Source of the DNA: Barnesiella sp.
Lineage (GTDB): Bacteria > Bacteroidota > Bacteroidia > Bacteroidales > Muribaculaceae
Length of the DNA stretch: 64,000 nucleotides
Direction: 5' to 3'
Assembly (NCBI GenBank): GCA_014801075.1
Contig: JAAVEW010000023.1
Coordinates: 89,374 to 153,373 of the forward strand
Shown here: piece by piece, positions 42,632-51,104 of the stretch
Layout: each line of letters opens with the position of its first letter
Position numbering within the stretch: the first letter of the stretch is position 1
Made by a program: the position numbers and the translations under genes
Notes under the pieces: generated by a model
The model's database searches: none
Told to the model about the DNA's origin: nothing
What the model saw: only the letters and a program-made list of their open reading frames with translations

Positions 42632-43195
42632 CTACTTGATGTTGAACGAGAGGAGGGGCTGTCCGTTGACCGCGGCCTCCACTCTGTCGCCTATGTTGAT
42701 GTCGCAGCTGAAGATTGGGGCGGGGGGTATGATTATGTCGCCTGTCTTGATTATCATATCCTTGCTGAGAAGCTTTATGGACTTGGCAATGGGAGTGGCG
42801 ACGTTGGAGAGCGTGATGGTGCGGGGCGAGGTGATGTCGACGGTCTTGATGGCAGCTGCGTCGGTCCATGTGCCGATAGCGAGAGCGCCGTCAAAGGCTG
42901 TGGCCCAGGGGGTCCACTGCTCCGAACCGTCGGCGGCCATTACTATGTCGAGGGGCACCAGGCGCGCGCAGAGTGTCATCATGTCGTAGTAGCGGGGGGC
43001 GAATCGTTCGGCTATCGACTTGCCGAGACGGCTTATGAGAAAGGCCGCGGAGATGTCGCAGCGCCAGCGTTTCGATATTTCGGGGAGGAATACGGGGCGG
43101 TTGTCGCGCACTACCGATGAGTCGGTGGTGAGAATGAGAGAGGGCAAAGCGCGGTTGCCGTCGTTGCCGAAGTCGCGCAGTTCAAGTATCTTCAT
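42632..43195 (-). CDS. FAH-like small protein coupled to rex
   Basis: A 187-residue protein. The C-terminal half, IAKSIKLLSKDMIIKTGDII through IPPAPIFSCDINIGDRVEAAVN to GQPLLSFNIK, resembles the fumarylacetoacetate hydrolase fold, with the GD and VEA pattern near the end. The N-terminal part (residues 1-110) is less typical and lacks clear ExE metal ligands. It may be a degenerate hydrolase or hydratase relative. The start overlaps the rex stop (ATGA at 43192-43195), so translation is coupled. The frame is open to 43318 inside rex, but the ATG at 43195 is the credible start. Confidence 0.55.
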   Translation of the reverse strand: MKILELRDFGNDGNRALPSLILTTDSSVVRDNRPVFLPEISKRWRCDISAAFLISRLGKSIAERFAPRYYDMMTLCARLVPLDIVMAADGSEQWTPWATAFDGALAIGTWTDAAAIKTVDITSPRTITLSNVATPIAKSIKLLSKDMIIKTGDIIIPPAPIFSCDINIGDRVEAAVNGQPLLSFNIK

Positions 43196-43857
43196 GATGG
43201 TTGTTCGTCTAATAGGGCGTCGAGCCGGTTGTACATCACCGCCAGATGGGCGTAGATTGAGGTGTTGGTGATAACGATGCCGCGGGGAGCTCGTATGCGG
43301 TAGGGGGTGAAGTTCCACAGTGCCTTGACACCGGCTTTGATGAGTCGGTCGGCCCCCTCCTGAGCGTGGTCCACGGGGAGTGTTATGATGCCGACTTCGA
43401 CGTTGAGGCGGTTGATGGTGGCCTCAAGGTCTGAGATGTCGAGCACGGGCACTCCGCAGGCGGTCTTGCCCACGATGTTTTGGTTTATATCAAATCCGGC
43501 CACGATGTTGAGTCCGTAGTTGGCGAGGCCGGAGTCGTGAATCAGCGAACCGCCGAGCGACCCTACACCGAGCACTACGGCGTTGTGGCGCCGCTTGAAC
43601 CCGAGAAACTCCTGCAACTCGTGGCACAGACGCTTCACCTCGTAGCCTATGCGTGTTTTGCCTTTGATGTTGAGAAACGACAGGTCTTTGGCTATCTGCG
43701 ACGCGTCGACGTTGAGTTCGCGCGAGATTGCGGTCGACGACACGTACTCCACTCCACGCTCGTCGAGCAGCGTCACGTAGGCCAGATACCAGGGCAGTCG
43801 GCGCAGCGCCGGCTCCGGTATCATCACTTTTTCGGTGTTTTTGATTGTCGTTGCCAT
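43192..43857 (-). CDS. rex: Redox-sensing transcriptional repressor Rex
   Basis: A 221-residue Rex. N-terminal winged helix (about 5-75) with LPWYLAYVTLLDERGVEYVSS and the recognition segment LNVDASQIAKDLSFL; C-terminal NAD-binding Rossmann domain with VVLGVGSLGGSLI (GxGxxG type), INQNIVGKTACGVPVLDI and NFTPYRIRAP. Rex senses NADH/NAD and represses fermentation and respiration genes. The frame opens at 43881, but a -7 box (43878-43871) overlaps that start, so MATTIKN at 43857 is used; the leader would be only about 8 bases. Confidence 0.93.
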   Translation of the reverse strand: MATTIKNTEKVMIPEPALRRLPWYLAYVTLLDERGVEYVSSTAISRELNVDASQIAKDLSFLNIKGKTRIGYEVKRLCHELQEFLGFKRRHNAVVLGVGSLGGSLIHDSGLANYGLNIVAGFDINQNIVGKTACGVPVLDISDLEATINRLNVEVGIITLPVDHAQEGADRLIKAGVKALWNFTPYRIRAPRGIVITNTSIYAHLAVMYNRLDALLDEQPS

Positions 43858-43870
43858 AATTTTCAGCTGG

Positions 43871-43903
43871 CAAATATACAAAAAATATAAATAGGGCGCT
43901 CAA
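43871..43903 (-). promoter_or_regulatory. Promoter of rex
   Basis: TTG (43903-43901), 22 bases, TATATTTG (43878-43871), ending 14 bases before the rex start codon. Confidence 0.55.
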
Positions 43904-44218
43904 TACGCCGTTAAATTTATGTTAATAATATAATAGGATAGGAGGTGGTGGGAAGTGGGCGGTGGCAACTAAAACCGGCGGCTGATCGGTTTTCACAAAC
44001 AGAACAGTCGCCGGCTTTAACGTTTAAAACAATAGCTTCTTGTATAATTATCCGATGCAAAATTACTATGATATATGATAGCGCGAAATACCTAAAAGTA
44101 GGTATTTTTCAGCGCAATGCCGCCCCTGTTGCGGCTCGTCGGACTGATTTACCGGGGCCGTCAGCTGTCGATATTCATTGCCGAAGTGAAAAAATATCGT
44201 AAAATTGGTGGATTAAGT

Positions 44219-44249
44219 TTTGCCATAATCAAAAAAAAAGTTATCTTTG
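44219..44249 (+). promoter_or_regulatory. Promoter of the PpiD-like gene
   Basis: TTTG (44219-44222), 19 bases, TATCTTTG (44242-44249): an exact consensus match. The leader is about 80 bases. Confidence 0.75.
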
Positions 44250-44335
44250 TGCGCTTAAAAGTGGTCGTGCCAGTCGGCGCGTGCCTTCTTGCAATCGATA
44301 CCAATCGTAAAAACAAAAATAAACACAAAGCATAA

Positions 44336-46432
44336 ATGTCAGCATTAGAACACATTAGAAAACGCCCGGCCCTGGTTATCTCTATCCTCGGCCTCGCTCT
44401 CGTATTGTTTATCATTACTGCAGTTTCCGATAACATCTTCTCGTTTTTCGGCGACCGTGACACCGCTGTGAAAGTGGACGGTGAGAAACTGAAATATGAT
44501 GAGTGGAAACGCACCTCAAGCCGCATCTCCGACCAGATGCGTCAGCAGGGTCGTGAAAACGCCGACCTCTCTTACGCCGATGAACTGGCCCTCCAGCAGA
44601 TTATCGACCAGGAGCTCTTCGACAAGCAGGTTGAAAAACTCGGTATCAATATCACCGACGAAGAGATGCAGGAATACCTCTTCGGCCCCATGTCAATCGC
44701 TCAGGCCCAGGCTCAGAGCTACGGTTTCCCCTCGGCTGAGGATTTCTACTCTTACGCTTACTCAAATGAGAACGGCGCAAATCAGGCCCGCGCACTCTGG
44801 GAAGATATGGAGAACAATCTCCGCCGTCAGCTCATAGCTGCCAAGTTCCAGATGCAGCTCGGTGCCCTCACTGCCAACAAGCTCGATGCAAAGGCTTACT
44901 ATGATGACAACAAGAACGTCACTCTTAATGTGGCCCGCGTTGACAACTACTCTCTCGCCGACGATGACTTCGCCGTTACCGACGACGAAATCAAGGCCCG
45001 TTACGACAAAGAGAAAGAGGCTTTCAAACTCGACAACGAAATCCGCCTCGTTGATTATATCCTCGTTACTCCCACCGCATCGGCCGAGGACGCTGCAACC
45101 GCAAGCCAGGAGGTAATCAACGCTATCGAAAACCTCAAGACCACTCCCGGTATCGAGGCTATCGCTTCAAACTACGCTTTCGAGACCAACGTGTTCACCG
45201 GCAGCGCATCGACACTCCCCGCTCAGCTCCGCAACTCTGTTGCCATGCTCGACTCTGCGAAAGTGGCTATGCTCAGCTTCAACGGCTCTGACTACAACAT
45301 CGCAAAACTTCTCAGCAAGAAAGATGGCGTAGAGAAAGCCGACGTTGATTTCTACCTCACCGAGAACGCTACCCTCTCGGCTGACTCATTGCTCGTGGCA
45401 GTGAACGCTGGTACCGTGGCAGAGCTCGGCGACACCGTGCAGACCATCAATCAGAAAGAACTCAAGCTCATCGACAACGCCCTCATGGCCGACTACGCCG
45501 ACAACTTCATCAACACCACTCCCGGCGAAGCTGTCGTAGTCAACGATGACGCTTTCAAACGCAATATCCTTGCCACTCTCTTCGGCAACCAGGTTGACCC
45601 CTCGAGAATGGATATGAGCGCTATCGGTGTTTGCTACAAAGTGAACAGCGTTGAGGATGCCCAGCCCATCTACGAAATCGCTTCAATCACCCGCAGCGTA
45701 GTTCCCTCGCAGGAAACAATCTCGCAGCTCCGTCAGGAACTTGCCGACTACAGTGCAAAGAACGCCAATGCCGAAGCTCTCAAAAACAATATCGGTTCAA
45801 CCAAGTTCCACGTTGAGCAGGGCCGTGTGAGCGGCGACCGTTTCGCCGTCATCGGTCAGAATGGACAGCGCATACCCCAGACCGTATCGCTCGTGCGTTG
45901 GGCACTTGAGGATGCCAAGAAGGGTGAAGTATCTGACGTGATTGACGCCGGCGACTCATTCATCGTGATTGCAGTTTCCGACATCTACGACGGCAAGTAT
46001 GTTCCCGTTACCGACCCCGCCGTCAAGGACCTCCTCACTCAGCGTATCCGCGCCGAGAAGAAGAGCGCCAAACTCGTAGCCGACTACGCAGGCAAGGGTA
46101 AGAACGTTGACGAATACGCCGAGGCTATGAACACCCGCCCCGTTACCGTCCGCGCCAACTATGCGCAGAACGACGGCGGTATCTTCCGCGGCGACTCCAA
46201 GTTCCTCGCAGCCGTTGGCACCGCAGAGCAGGGTAAGCTCGTAGGTCCCGTGGCAACAGGCACAGGTGCGGTAGTATTTGAAGTGGTAGGCGCCGACAAC
46301 GTAGGCGGCGACTTCGACTTCGAGCAGCTCGCTCCCGTCGTAAGCCAGATGTTCCGCTTCGACGTAAGCAACGCGCTGCGCGCCAACAAGGATATTAAAT
46401 ACAAGGCTATCCGCTTCGAGAGCCGCGACTGA
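44336..46432 (+). CDS. ppiD: PpiD/SurA-like periplasmic folding factor
   Basis: A 698-residue protein with an N-terminal membrane anchor (about 11-33, PALVISILGLALVLFIITAV), a SurA_N-like chaperone region (about 45-190, with YADELALQQIIDQELFDKQVEKL), and a long periplasmic region where the parvulin domain is expected (about 240-370 and again about 490-600). The parvulin signature residues are not obvious, so prolyl isomerase activity may be lost. It is likely an inner-membrane-anchored chaperone for outer-membrane proteins. In Bacteroidales such a gene often follows the CorC-like gene; here it stands alone before mfd. Confidence 0.8.
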   Translation: MSALEHIRKRPALVISILGLALVLFIITAVSDNIFSFFGDRDTAVKVDGEKLKYDEWKRTSSRISDQMRQQGRENADLSYADELALQQIIDQELFDKQVEKLGINITDEEMQEYLFGPMSIAQAQAQSYGFPSAEDFYSYAYSNENGANQARALWEDMENNLRRQLIAAKFQMQLGALTANKLDAKAYYDDNKNVTLNVARVDNYSLADDDFAVTDDEIKARYDKEKEAFKLDNEIRLVDYILVTPTASAEDAATASQEVINAIENLKTTPGIEAIASNYAFETNVFTGSASTLPAQLRNSVAMLDSAKVAMLSFNGSDYNIAKLLSKKDGVEKADVDFYLTENATLSADSLLVAVNAGTVAELGDTVQTINQKELKLIDNALMADYADNFINTTPGEAVVVNDDAFKRNILATLFGNQVDPSRMDMSAIGVCYKVNSVEDAQPIYEIASITRSVVPSQETISQLRQELADYSAKNANAEALKNNIGSTKFHVEQGRVSGDRFAVIGQNGQRIPQTVSLVRWALEDAKKGEVSDVIDAGDSFIVIAVSDIYDGKYVPVTDPAVKDLLTQRIRAEKKSAKLVADYAGKGKNVDEYAEAMNTRPVTVRANYAQNDGGIFRGDSKFLAAVGTAEQGKLVGPVATGTGAVVFEVVGADNVGGDFDFEQLAPVVSQMFRFDVSNALRANKDIKYKAIRFESRD

Positions 46433-46510
46433 TAGTCGCGCCCGCGGGCAACATAAGCCGAGGATTTGAAAGATATATAGATAATATCAAATTTACTTAA
46501 TCCACAATAG

Positions 46511-46541
46511 GAACGGAGTCGATGTGCAATCGACTCCGTTC
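46511..46541 (+). terminator. Terminator after the PpiD-like gene
   Basis: A 13-base perfect stem (GAACGGAGTCGAT at 46511-46523 with 46529-46541) and a GTGCA loop. The U-tract is weak. It precedes the mfd start, and overlaps the unlikely upstream mfd start at 46522. Confidence 0.7.
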
Positions 46542-46566
46542 TGCATCTCTCCCGGAAATTGACAAG

Positions 46567-49500
46567 ATGAAACTTACCGATATTGAGAAACTTTTTGCCA
46601 AGGGCGCGCGTGCTGCGGCTATCAATTCGCTGCTTGGCGAGAAAGATACGCGGCGCATCAATGTTGTGAACGCCGCCGGTTCGTCCGTAGCCATGATGCT
46701 GTCGCAGCTGCCTGCCGGCAAGCATCCCGTGGTGGTGATAGGCGACAGTGCCGACGATGCCGGTTATATATACCATGACCTGTCGCGACTCGCCTCCGAG
46801 GAAGCCGTGGCATTCTTCCCGTCGGCCTACAAGCGCGATATAAAGTATGGCAAGGTTGACCCACCCTCCGAGATATTGCGCACCGACGCCCTGTCGCGCT
46901 GGCACACCGACCGCAAGCTCCGTTTCGTAGTGACCTACCCGCGCGCCCTCGCCGAGAGGGTGGCTCCCAAAGAGAGTGTCGACAACGCAACGCTTCGCAT
47001 AGTCAAGGGTAAGGAATACGACCTTGTGGAGCTGCAGAAATGGTTGCGCGACAACGGCTTCACCCGTCAGGACTACGTCTTTGAGCCGGGACACTACGCA
47101 GTGCGCGGTTCTATTCTCGATATATTCGGCTACAGTTTCGAGTTGCCCTACCGCATCGACTTCTTCGGCGACGAGGTCGATTCGATACGCACCTTTGACG
47201 TCGACACCCAGCTGTCGCGCGAGAAACTTGATGCCATCTCCGTGTCCTCCAATATGGCCACATCGGCGGCCGGAGAGTCACTGCTGCGCTTCATCAGCAA
47301 GTCGACGCTGATATGCGCCCGCGCCCCGCACGACGTTGTCCTTGCCGTGCGCAACATCTCCACCGAAGAGTTCTCGCAGTCATCGCTGCTCGCCGACGAG
47401 GGGGATGCAGAGGCAATGAAGCAGATAGTCGACGCCGATGAATTTGCCGCCGACTTCGACCGCTTCCGTCAGCTCGCCTTTACCGTCGGCACTCAGCCCG
47501 ACTTTGCCGAAGCGCCCGTTGTCGATTACAACTGCTCCCCGCAGGCCATCTATCACAAGAATTTCGACCTCATAGCCGACTCCTTCACTACCTTCCTTGC
47601 CGAAGGTTACGAGATATATATCCTCAGCGACAGCGCCCGTCAGCAGGAACGCCTGCGCGCCATCTTTGAGGACCGGGGCGACAAAATCGACTTCATCCCG
47701 GTTGACGCCACCCTCCACGAGGGTTTCATCGACCACGCGGCGAAGCGGTGTATATTCACCGACCATCAGATTTTTGACCGATTCCACAAATATAATCTCC
47801 GCAGCGACCGCGCCCGCTCCGGCAAGCTCGCCATGTCGCTCAAAGAACTCGGTGCCATCGAGCCGGGCGACTACATCGTGCATATCGACCACGGTATAGG
47901 CAAGTTCGGCGGACTGCTCCGCACCAGCGTCAACGGCCATCCGCAGGAGATGATAAAACTTATCTACAAGAACAACGACTTCATATTCGTGTCGATACAC
48001 TCGCTCCACAAGCTCTCGAAATATCGCGGCAAGGAGGGAGTGGAGCCTGCGCTCAACAAGCTCGGCACCGGCGCGTGGAACAAAATCAAGGAGCGCACCA
48101 AGACACGCCTCAAGGATATTGCCCGCGACCTCATAAAGCTCTATGCCGCGCGCAAGGACCAGAAGGGTTTCAGCTTCTCCCCCGACAGCTATCTGCAGCA
48201 CGAGCTTGAGGCATCGTTCATCTACGAGGATACCCCCGACCAGGTGACAGCCACGGCTGCCGTCAAGGCCGATATGGAGAGCGACCGCCCGATGGACCGC
48301 CTGATATGCGGCGACGTAGGCTTCGGCAAAACCGAGGTCGCTATCCGCGCCGCCTTCAAGGCCGCTGTCGACGGCAAGCAGGTGGCCGTGCTCGTGCCCA
48401 CCACAGTGCTTGCCTACCAGCATTTCAATACGTTCAGCGAGCGCCTGCGCGACTTCCCCGTGCGCGTCGACTACATCAGCCGTGCCCGCACTGCCAAGCA
48501 GACACGCGAAATTCTCAACGACCTTGCCGAGGGTAAGATTGATATTCTTATCGGAACGCATAAACTGATAGGCAAAAGCGTGAAGTTCAAGGACTTGGGG
48601 CTGCTTATCGTCGATGAGGAGCAGAAATTCGGCGTAGCGGTCAAGGAGCGCCTTAAACAGCTGAAAACCAACGTGGACACCCTCACCATGTCGGCAACCC
48701 CGATACCGCGCACACTGCAATTCTCGCTCATGGGTGCCCGCGACCTGTCGGCTATCCAGACACCGCCGCCAAACCGCTATCCCGTAGTCACTTCCGTCGA
48801 CTCGCTGACCGACGAACTGCTCACCGAGGCCGTCAACTTCGAGTTGTCGCGCAACGGCCAGGTGTTTATCGTCAACAACCGCATCGAGGGCCTTAACGAC
48901 CTTAAAGCCATGATAGCGAGACTGATACCCGATGCCAAGGTGCTCGTGGCCCACGGACAGATGCCCCCCGAAGCCCTCGAGCAAGCCATAATCGACTTTG
49001 CCAATGGTGATTACGATATTCTGCTCTCCACCACCATCATCGAGAGCGGTATCGACATGCCCAATGTCAACACTATCATCGTCAACAACGCGCAAAACTT
49101 CGGTCTCTCCGAGCTCCATCAGTTGCGCGGACGCGTGGGCCGCTCGTCGCGCAAGGCATTCTGCTACCTCATGGTACCCCCCGGAGTGCCGTTGACCCCG
49201 GTGGCGCGCCGCAGGTTGCAGGCCATCGAAAGTTTCTCCGACCTCGGCAGCGGCATACACGTGGCGATGCAGGACCTCGACATACGAGGAGCCGGCAACC
49301 TGCTCGGCGCCGAGCAGAGCGGCTTTATCGCCGACCTCGGTTACGAAGCTTACCAGAAGATATTGAAAGAGGCTGTGGTTGAACTTACTACGCAGGAATT
49401 TCCCGACACCGTCACCGCGCAGAACGATGTTACCGGCAGCGAGGACTTCGTGGCCGACTGCGTCATCGAGAGCGACCTCGAAGTGCTCTTCCCGCCGGAC

Positions 49501-49914
49501 TACGTGCCGCAGGAGAGCGAGCGTATCAACCTCTACCGCGAGCTCGACGGTATCACCCGCCGAGAGGATATCGACGCCTTTGCCGCCCGTCTGCGCGACC
49601 GTTTCGGCCCCATACCGCCGGTGGCACAGGAACTGTTGCTGATACCTATGCTGCGCAGCGCAGCGCGCCGTCTCGGCATCGAGAAGGTGGCGCTCAAGCA
49701 GGGCGTCATGTACATCTATTTTGTGGATGAGAGCAACAAGGCTTACTACCAGTCGCCCATGTTCGGCCGACTGCTCAACTACCTGCAACGCAACCCTAAA
49801 CGTGTGGCAATACGCCAGCGCGACCGTCGTCGGTCGTTCGCGATACAGTCGGTGTCGACCGTGGCCGAGGCTAATGAAATACTTTCCGAGATACTTACTC
49901 TTGAGAGTATTTGA
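46567..49914 (+). CDS. mfd: Transcription-repair coupling factor Mfd
   Basis: A 1115-residue Mfd. N-terminal UvrB-like domains (about 1-340, including VFEPGHYAVRGSILDIFGYS), an RNA-polymerase-interacting domain beginning near PGDYIVHIDHGIGKFGGL (about 435), and a RecG-type helicase: Walker A ICGDVGFGKTEVAIRAAF (about 580), DEEQKFGV (about 685), TMSATPIPRTLQFSLMGARD, and QLRGRVGRSSRKAFCYLM (about 855). A C-terminal TRCF domain follows. It removes stalled RNA polymerase and recruits UvrA. The frame opens at 46522, but that start lies in a terminator hairpin, so MKLTDIEK at 46567 is used. Confidence 0.96.
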   Translation: MKLTDIEKLFAKGARAAAINSLLGEKDTRRINVVNAAGSSVAMMLSQLPAGKHPVVVIGDSADDAGYIYHDLSRLASEEAVAFFPSAYKRDIKYGKVDPPSEILRTDALSRWHTDRKLRFVVTYPRALAERVAPKESVDNATLRIVKGKEYDLVELQKWLRDNGFTRQDYVFEPGHYAVRGSILDIFGYSFELPYRIDFFGDEVDSIRTFDVDTQLSREKLDAISVSSNMATSAAGESLLRFISKSTLICARAPHDVVLAVRNISTEEFSQSSLLADEGDAEAMKQIVDADEFAADFDRFRQLAFTVGTQPDFAEAPVVDYNCSPQAIYHKNFDLIADSFTTFLAEGYEIYILSDSARQQERLRAIFEDRGDKIDFIPVDATLHEGFIDHAAKRCIFTDHQIFDRFHKYNLRSDRARSGKLAMSLKELGAIEPGDYIVHIDHGIGKFGGLLRTSVNGHPQEMIKLIYKNNDFIFVSIHSLHKLSKYRGKEGVEPALNKLGTGAWNKIKERTKTRLKDIARDLIKLYAARKDQKGFSFSPDSYLQHELEASFIYEDTPDQVTATAAVKADMESDRPMDRLICGDVGFGKTEVAIRAAFKAAVDGKQVAVLVPTTVLAYQHFNTFSERLRDFPVRVDYISRARTAKQTREILNDLAEGKIDILIGTHKLIGKSVKFKDLGLLIVDEEQKFGVAVKERLKQLKTNVDTLTMSATPIPRTLQFSLMGARDLSAIQTPPPNRYPVVTSVDSLTDELLTEAVNFELSRNGQVFIVNNRIEGLNDLKAMIARLIPDAKVLVAHGQMPPEALEQAIIDFANGDYDILLSTTIIESGIDMPNVNTIIVNNAQNFGLSELHQLRGRVGRSSRKAFCYLMVPPGVPLTPVARRRLQAIESFSDLGSGIHVAMQDLDIRGAGNLLGAEQSGFIADLGYEAYQKILKEAVVELTTQEFPDTVTAQNDVTGSEDFVADCVIESDLEVLFPPDYVPQESERINLYRELDGITRREDIDAFAARLRDRFGPIPPVAQELLLIPMLRSAARRLGIEKVALKQGVMYIYFVDESNKAYYQSPMFGRLLNYLQRNPKRVAIRQRDRRRSFAIQSVSTVAEANEILSEILTLESI

Positions 49915-49941
49915 GGCTGTCGGGGGCGGGTGGTTGGGACG

Positions 49942-49986
49942 AGTCGGACCAGTAGGACCAGTCGGACCAGTCGGACCGGTCGGACG
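49942..49986. repeat. Five 9-base GTCGGAC repeats between mfd and the FemAB-like gene
   Basis: AGTCGGACC (49942), AGTAGGACC (49951), AGTCGGACC (49960 and 49969), GGTCGGACG (49978). Same core as 4046-4108, here outside any gene, 27 bases after the mfd stop. Confidence 0.85.
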
Positions 49987-49995
49987 GGCTTTGGG

Positions 49996-50907
49996 TCAGA
50001 AGATTGTGACGGGAATCAGGGTGGTGGTGCAGCCTATTGATTCTTTGTAGTTGCAGAGGCCGTGGTTGGGGATGCCGTCGGTGGAGGAGGTGCCGATATT
50101 TACAATGCGGTAGCCGAGAGCGTGGTAGAATTGGAAAATATGATAGGGGAGGATGTTCATGGGACGTGACTGCTCGTAGCCCGGAGCGTCGCCCCAATAG
50201 ACCACGTGGGCCACTCCCGGTGCAATGCGGTAAACGATTGCCGAGGCAACGTCATCTGTGCCGAGGCTCAGAATGAAGGCGTCGATAGGGATTACCGATG
50301 ACGTGGCTATGACATCGTCGAGTGTCATAGCGAGGTAATATCCTTTTGATGAACGGTTTGCGCGGATTATTTCGTAGGCACGCGCTATGTCGCACTCGCC
50401 GAATGTGAAGCCAGCGCGTTGTGCCTGATGAAACTTGTTGCGGGCATTGGAGTGGAGATGAGTCTCGAAGTCAGGGAAGAGGGTAAGGTCGTAGTGGTAG
50501 TTGAACTCCGCGATGACCTCGAGGGCCATGTTGATAAGAGTACCCGAGATTTTGGCCGTCATGGAGGGGTCGATGAACTCCGGCATCATCATTATGCGCA
50601 GTGGGAACGGCGCGAGCCAATCTTTCACTCCGGCGAAGAAATCGCCCACGCTTGCCAGACTCGGATTGCGGTTCCACGACAGCCCCGCCATCGGTGCAGA
50701 GAACGGCGCCCACCACAGGCCGTCACGCAGTCCGACCACCAGTCCCATGACCGGGCGTCCCGACTCCTCGGTCCCCACAAGATACTCCACCCTTTCAGCC
50801 TTGCCGGCATTGAGCTGATTGAAAGCTGCCGAGCCGAAAACCGTCGATGCTTCCGGAAACATCCGGGCATACTCCCCGGCCGATATGGAAATCACATTTT
50901 TAATCAT
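49996..50907 (-). CDS. FemAB/GNAT-like acyltransferase family protein
   Basis: A 303-residue protein. Two GNAT-like halves: N-terminal VFGSAAFNQLNAGKAERVEY and VVGLRDGLWWAPFSAPMAGL; C-terminal SNARNKFHQAQRAGFTFGEC (resembling the FemAB acceptor motif SxRRxIRRAxxxG), AIVYRIAPGVAHVVYWGDAP and ILPYHIFQFYHALGYRIVNIG, which holds the acyl-CoA or aminoacyl-tRNA-binding strand order. The closing phrase NYKESIGCTTTLIPVTIF is typical (FKxxFG). FemAB proteins add amino acids to peptidoglycan or other acyl groups. The acceptor is unknown. Divergent from pnp. Confidence 0.65.
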   Translation of the reverse strand: MIKNVISISAGEYARMFPEASTVFGSAAFNQLNAGKAERVEYLVGTEESGRPVMGLVVGLRDGLWWAPFSAPMAGLSWNRNPSLASVGDFFAGVKDWLAPFPLRIMMMPEFIDPSMTAKISGTLINMALEVIAEFNYHYDLTLFPDFETHLHSNARNKFHQAQRAGFTFGECDIARAYEIIRANRSSKGYYLAMTLDDVIATSSVIPIDAFILSLGTDDVASAIVYRIAPGVAHVVYWGDAPGYEQSRPMNILPYHIFQFYHALGYRIVNIGTSSTDGIPNHGLCNYKESIGCTTTLIPVTIF

Positions 50908-51033
50908 AATCGTAGCGGAAAATTATGGAGATACCTTGCCTGCGGGAGCGATGCAACGCAGGGTTTGCGGTAAAGTTCGCAACGGTATTTTTAACTTTTT
51001 TATAATATTAACGTGTCAAAGTTAATGAAAACC

Positions 51034-51064
51034 TTTAATAGATGAAAAAAAAGTCGTAACTTTG
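51034..51064 (+). promoter_or_regulatory. Promoter of pnp
   Basis: TTTA (51034-51037, one mismatch to TTTG), 19 bases, TAACTTTG (51057-51064), 40 bases before the start codon. Confidence 0.6.
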
Positions 51065-51104
51065 TACGAATTTTAGAAGTTAAAGAAAAATTATAGAACC
51101 ATTT

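Larger units (their letters stand above)
43858..44335. other. 478-base divergent region between rex and the PpiD-like gene
   Basis: Contains the rex promoter, a 10-base-pair hairpin (43975-43984 with 44005-44014, one G-T pair), a short terminator-like hairpin (44086-44109: AAATACCTA, AAAG, complement, then T residues), and the PpiD-like promoter. No protein gene found. The middle could encode a small RNA, not shown. Confidence 0.6.

Noticed and set aside
43992..43998. TTCACAA, half of a Rex operator, in the rex-ppiD gap
   Set aside because: The second half-site (TTGTGAA) is absent at the required spacing; a 7-mer alone is weak evidence.
47380..49788. 802-residue open frame on the minus strand inside mfd
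   Set aside because: Exactly antisense to a complete mfd with all helicase motifs; arises from high GC and codon bias on the opposite strand.
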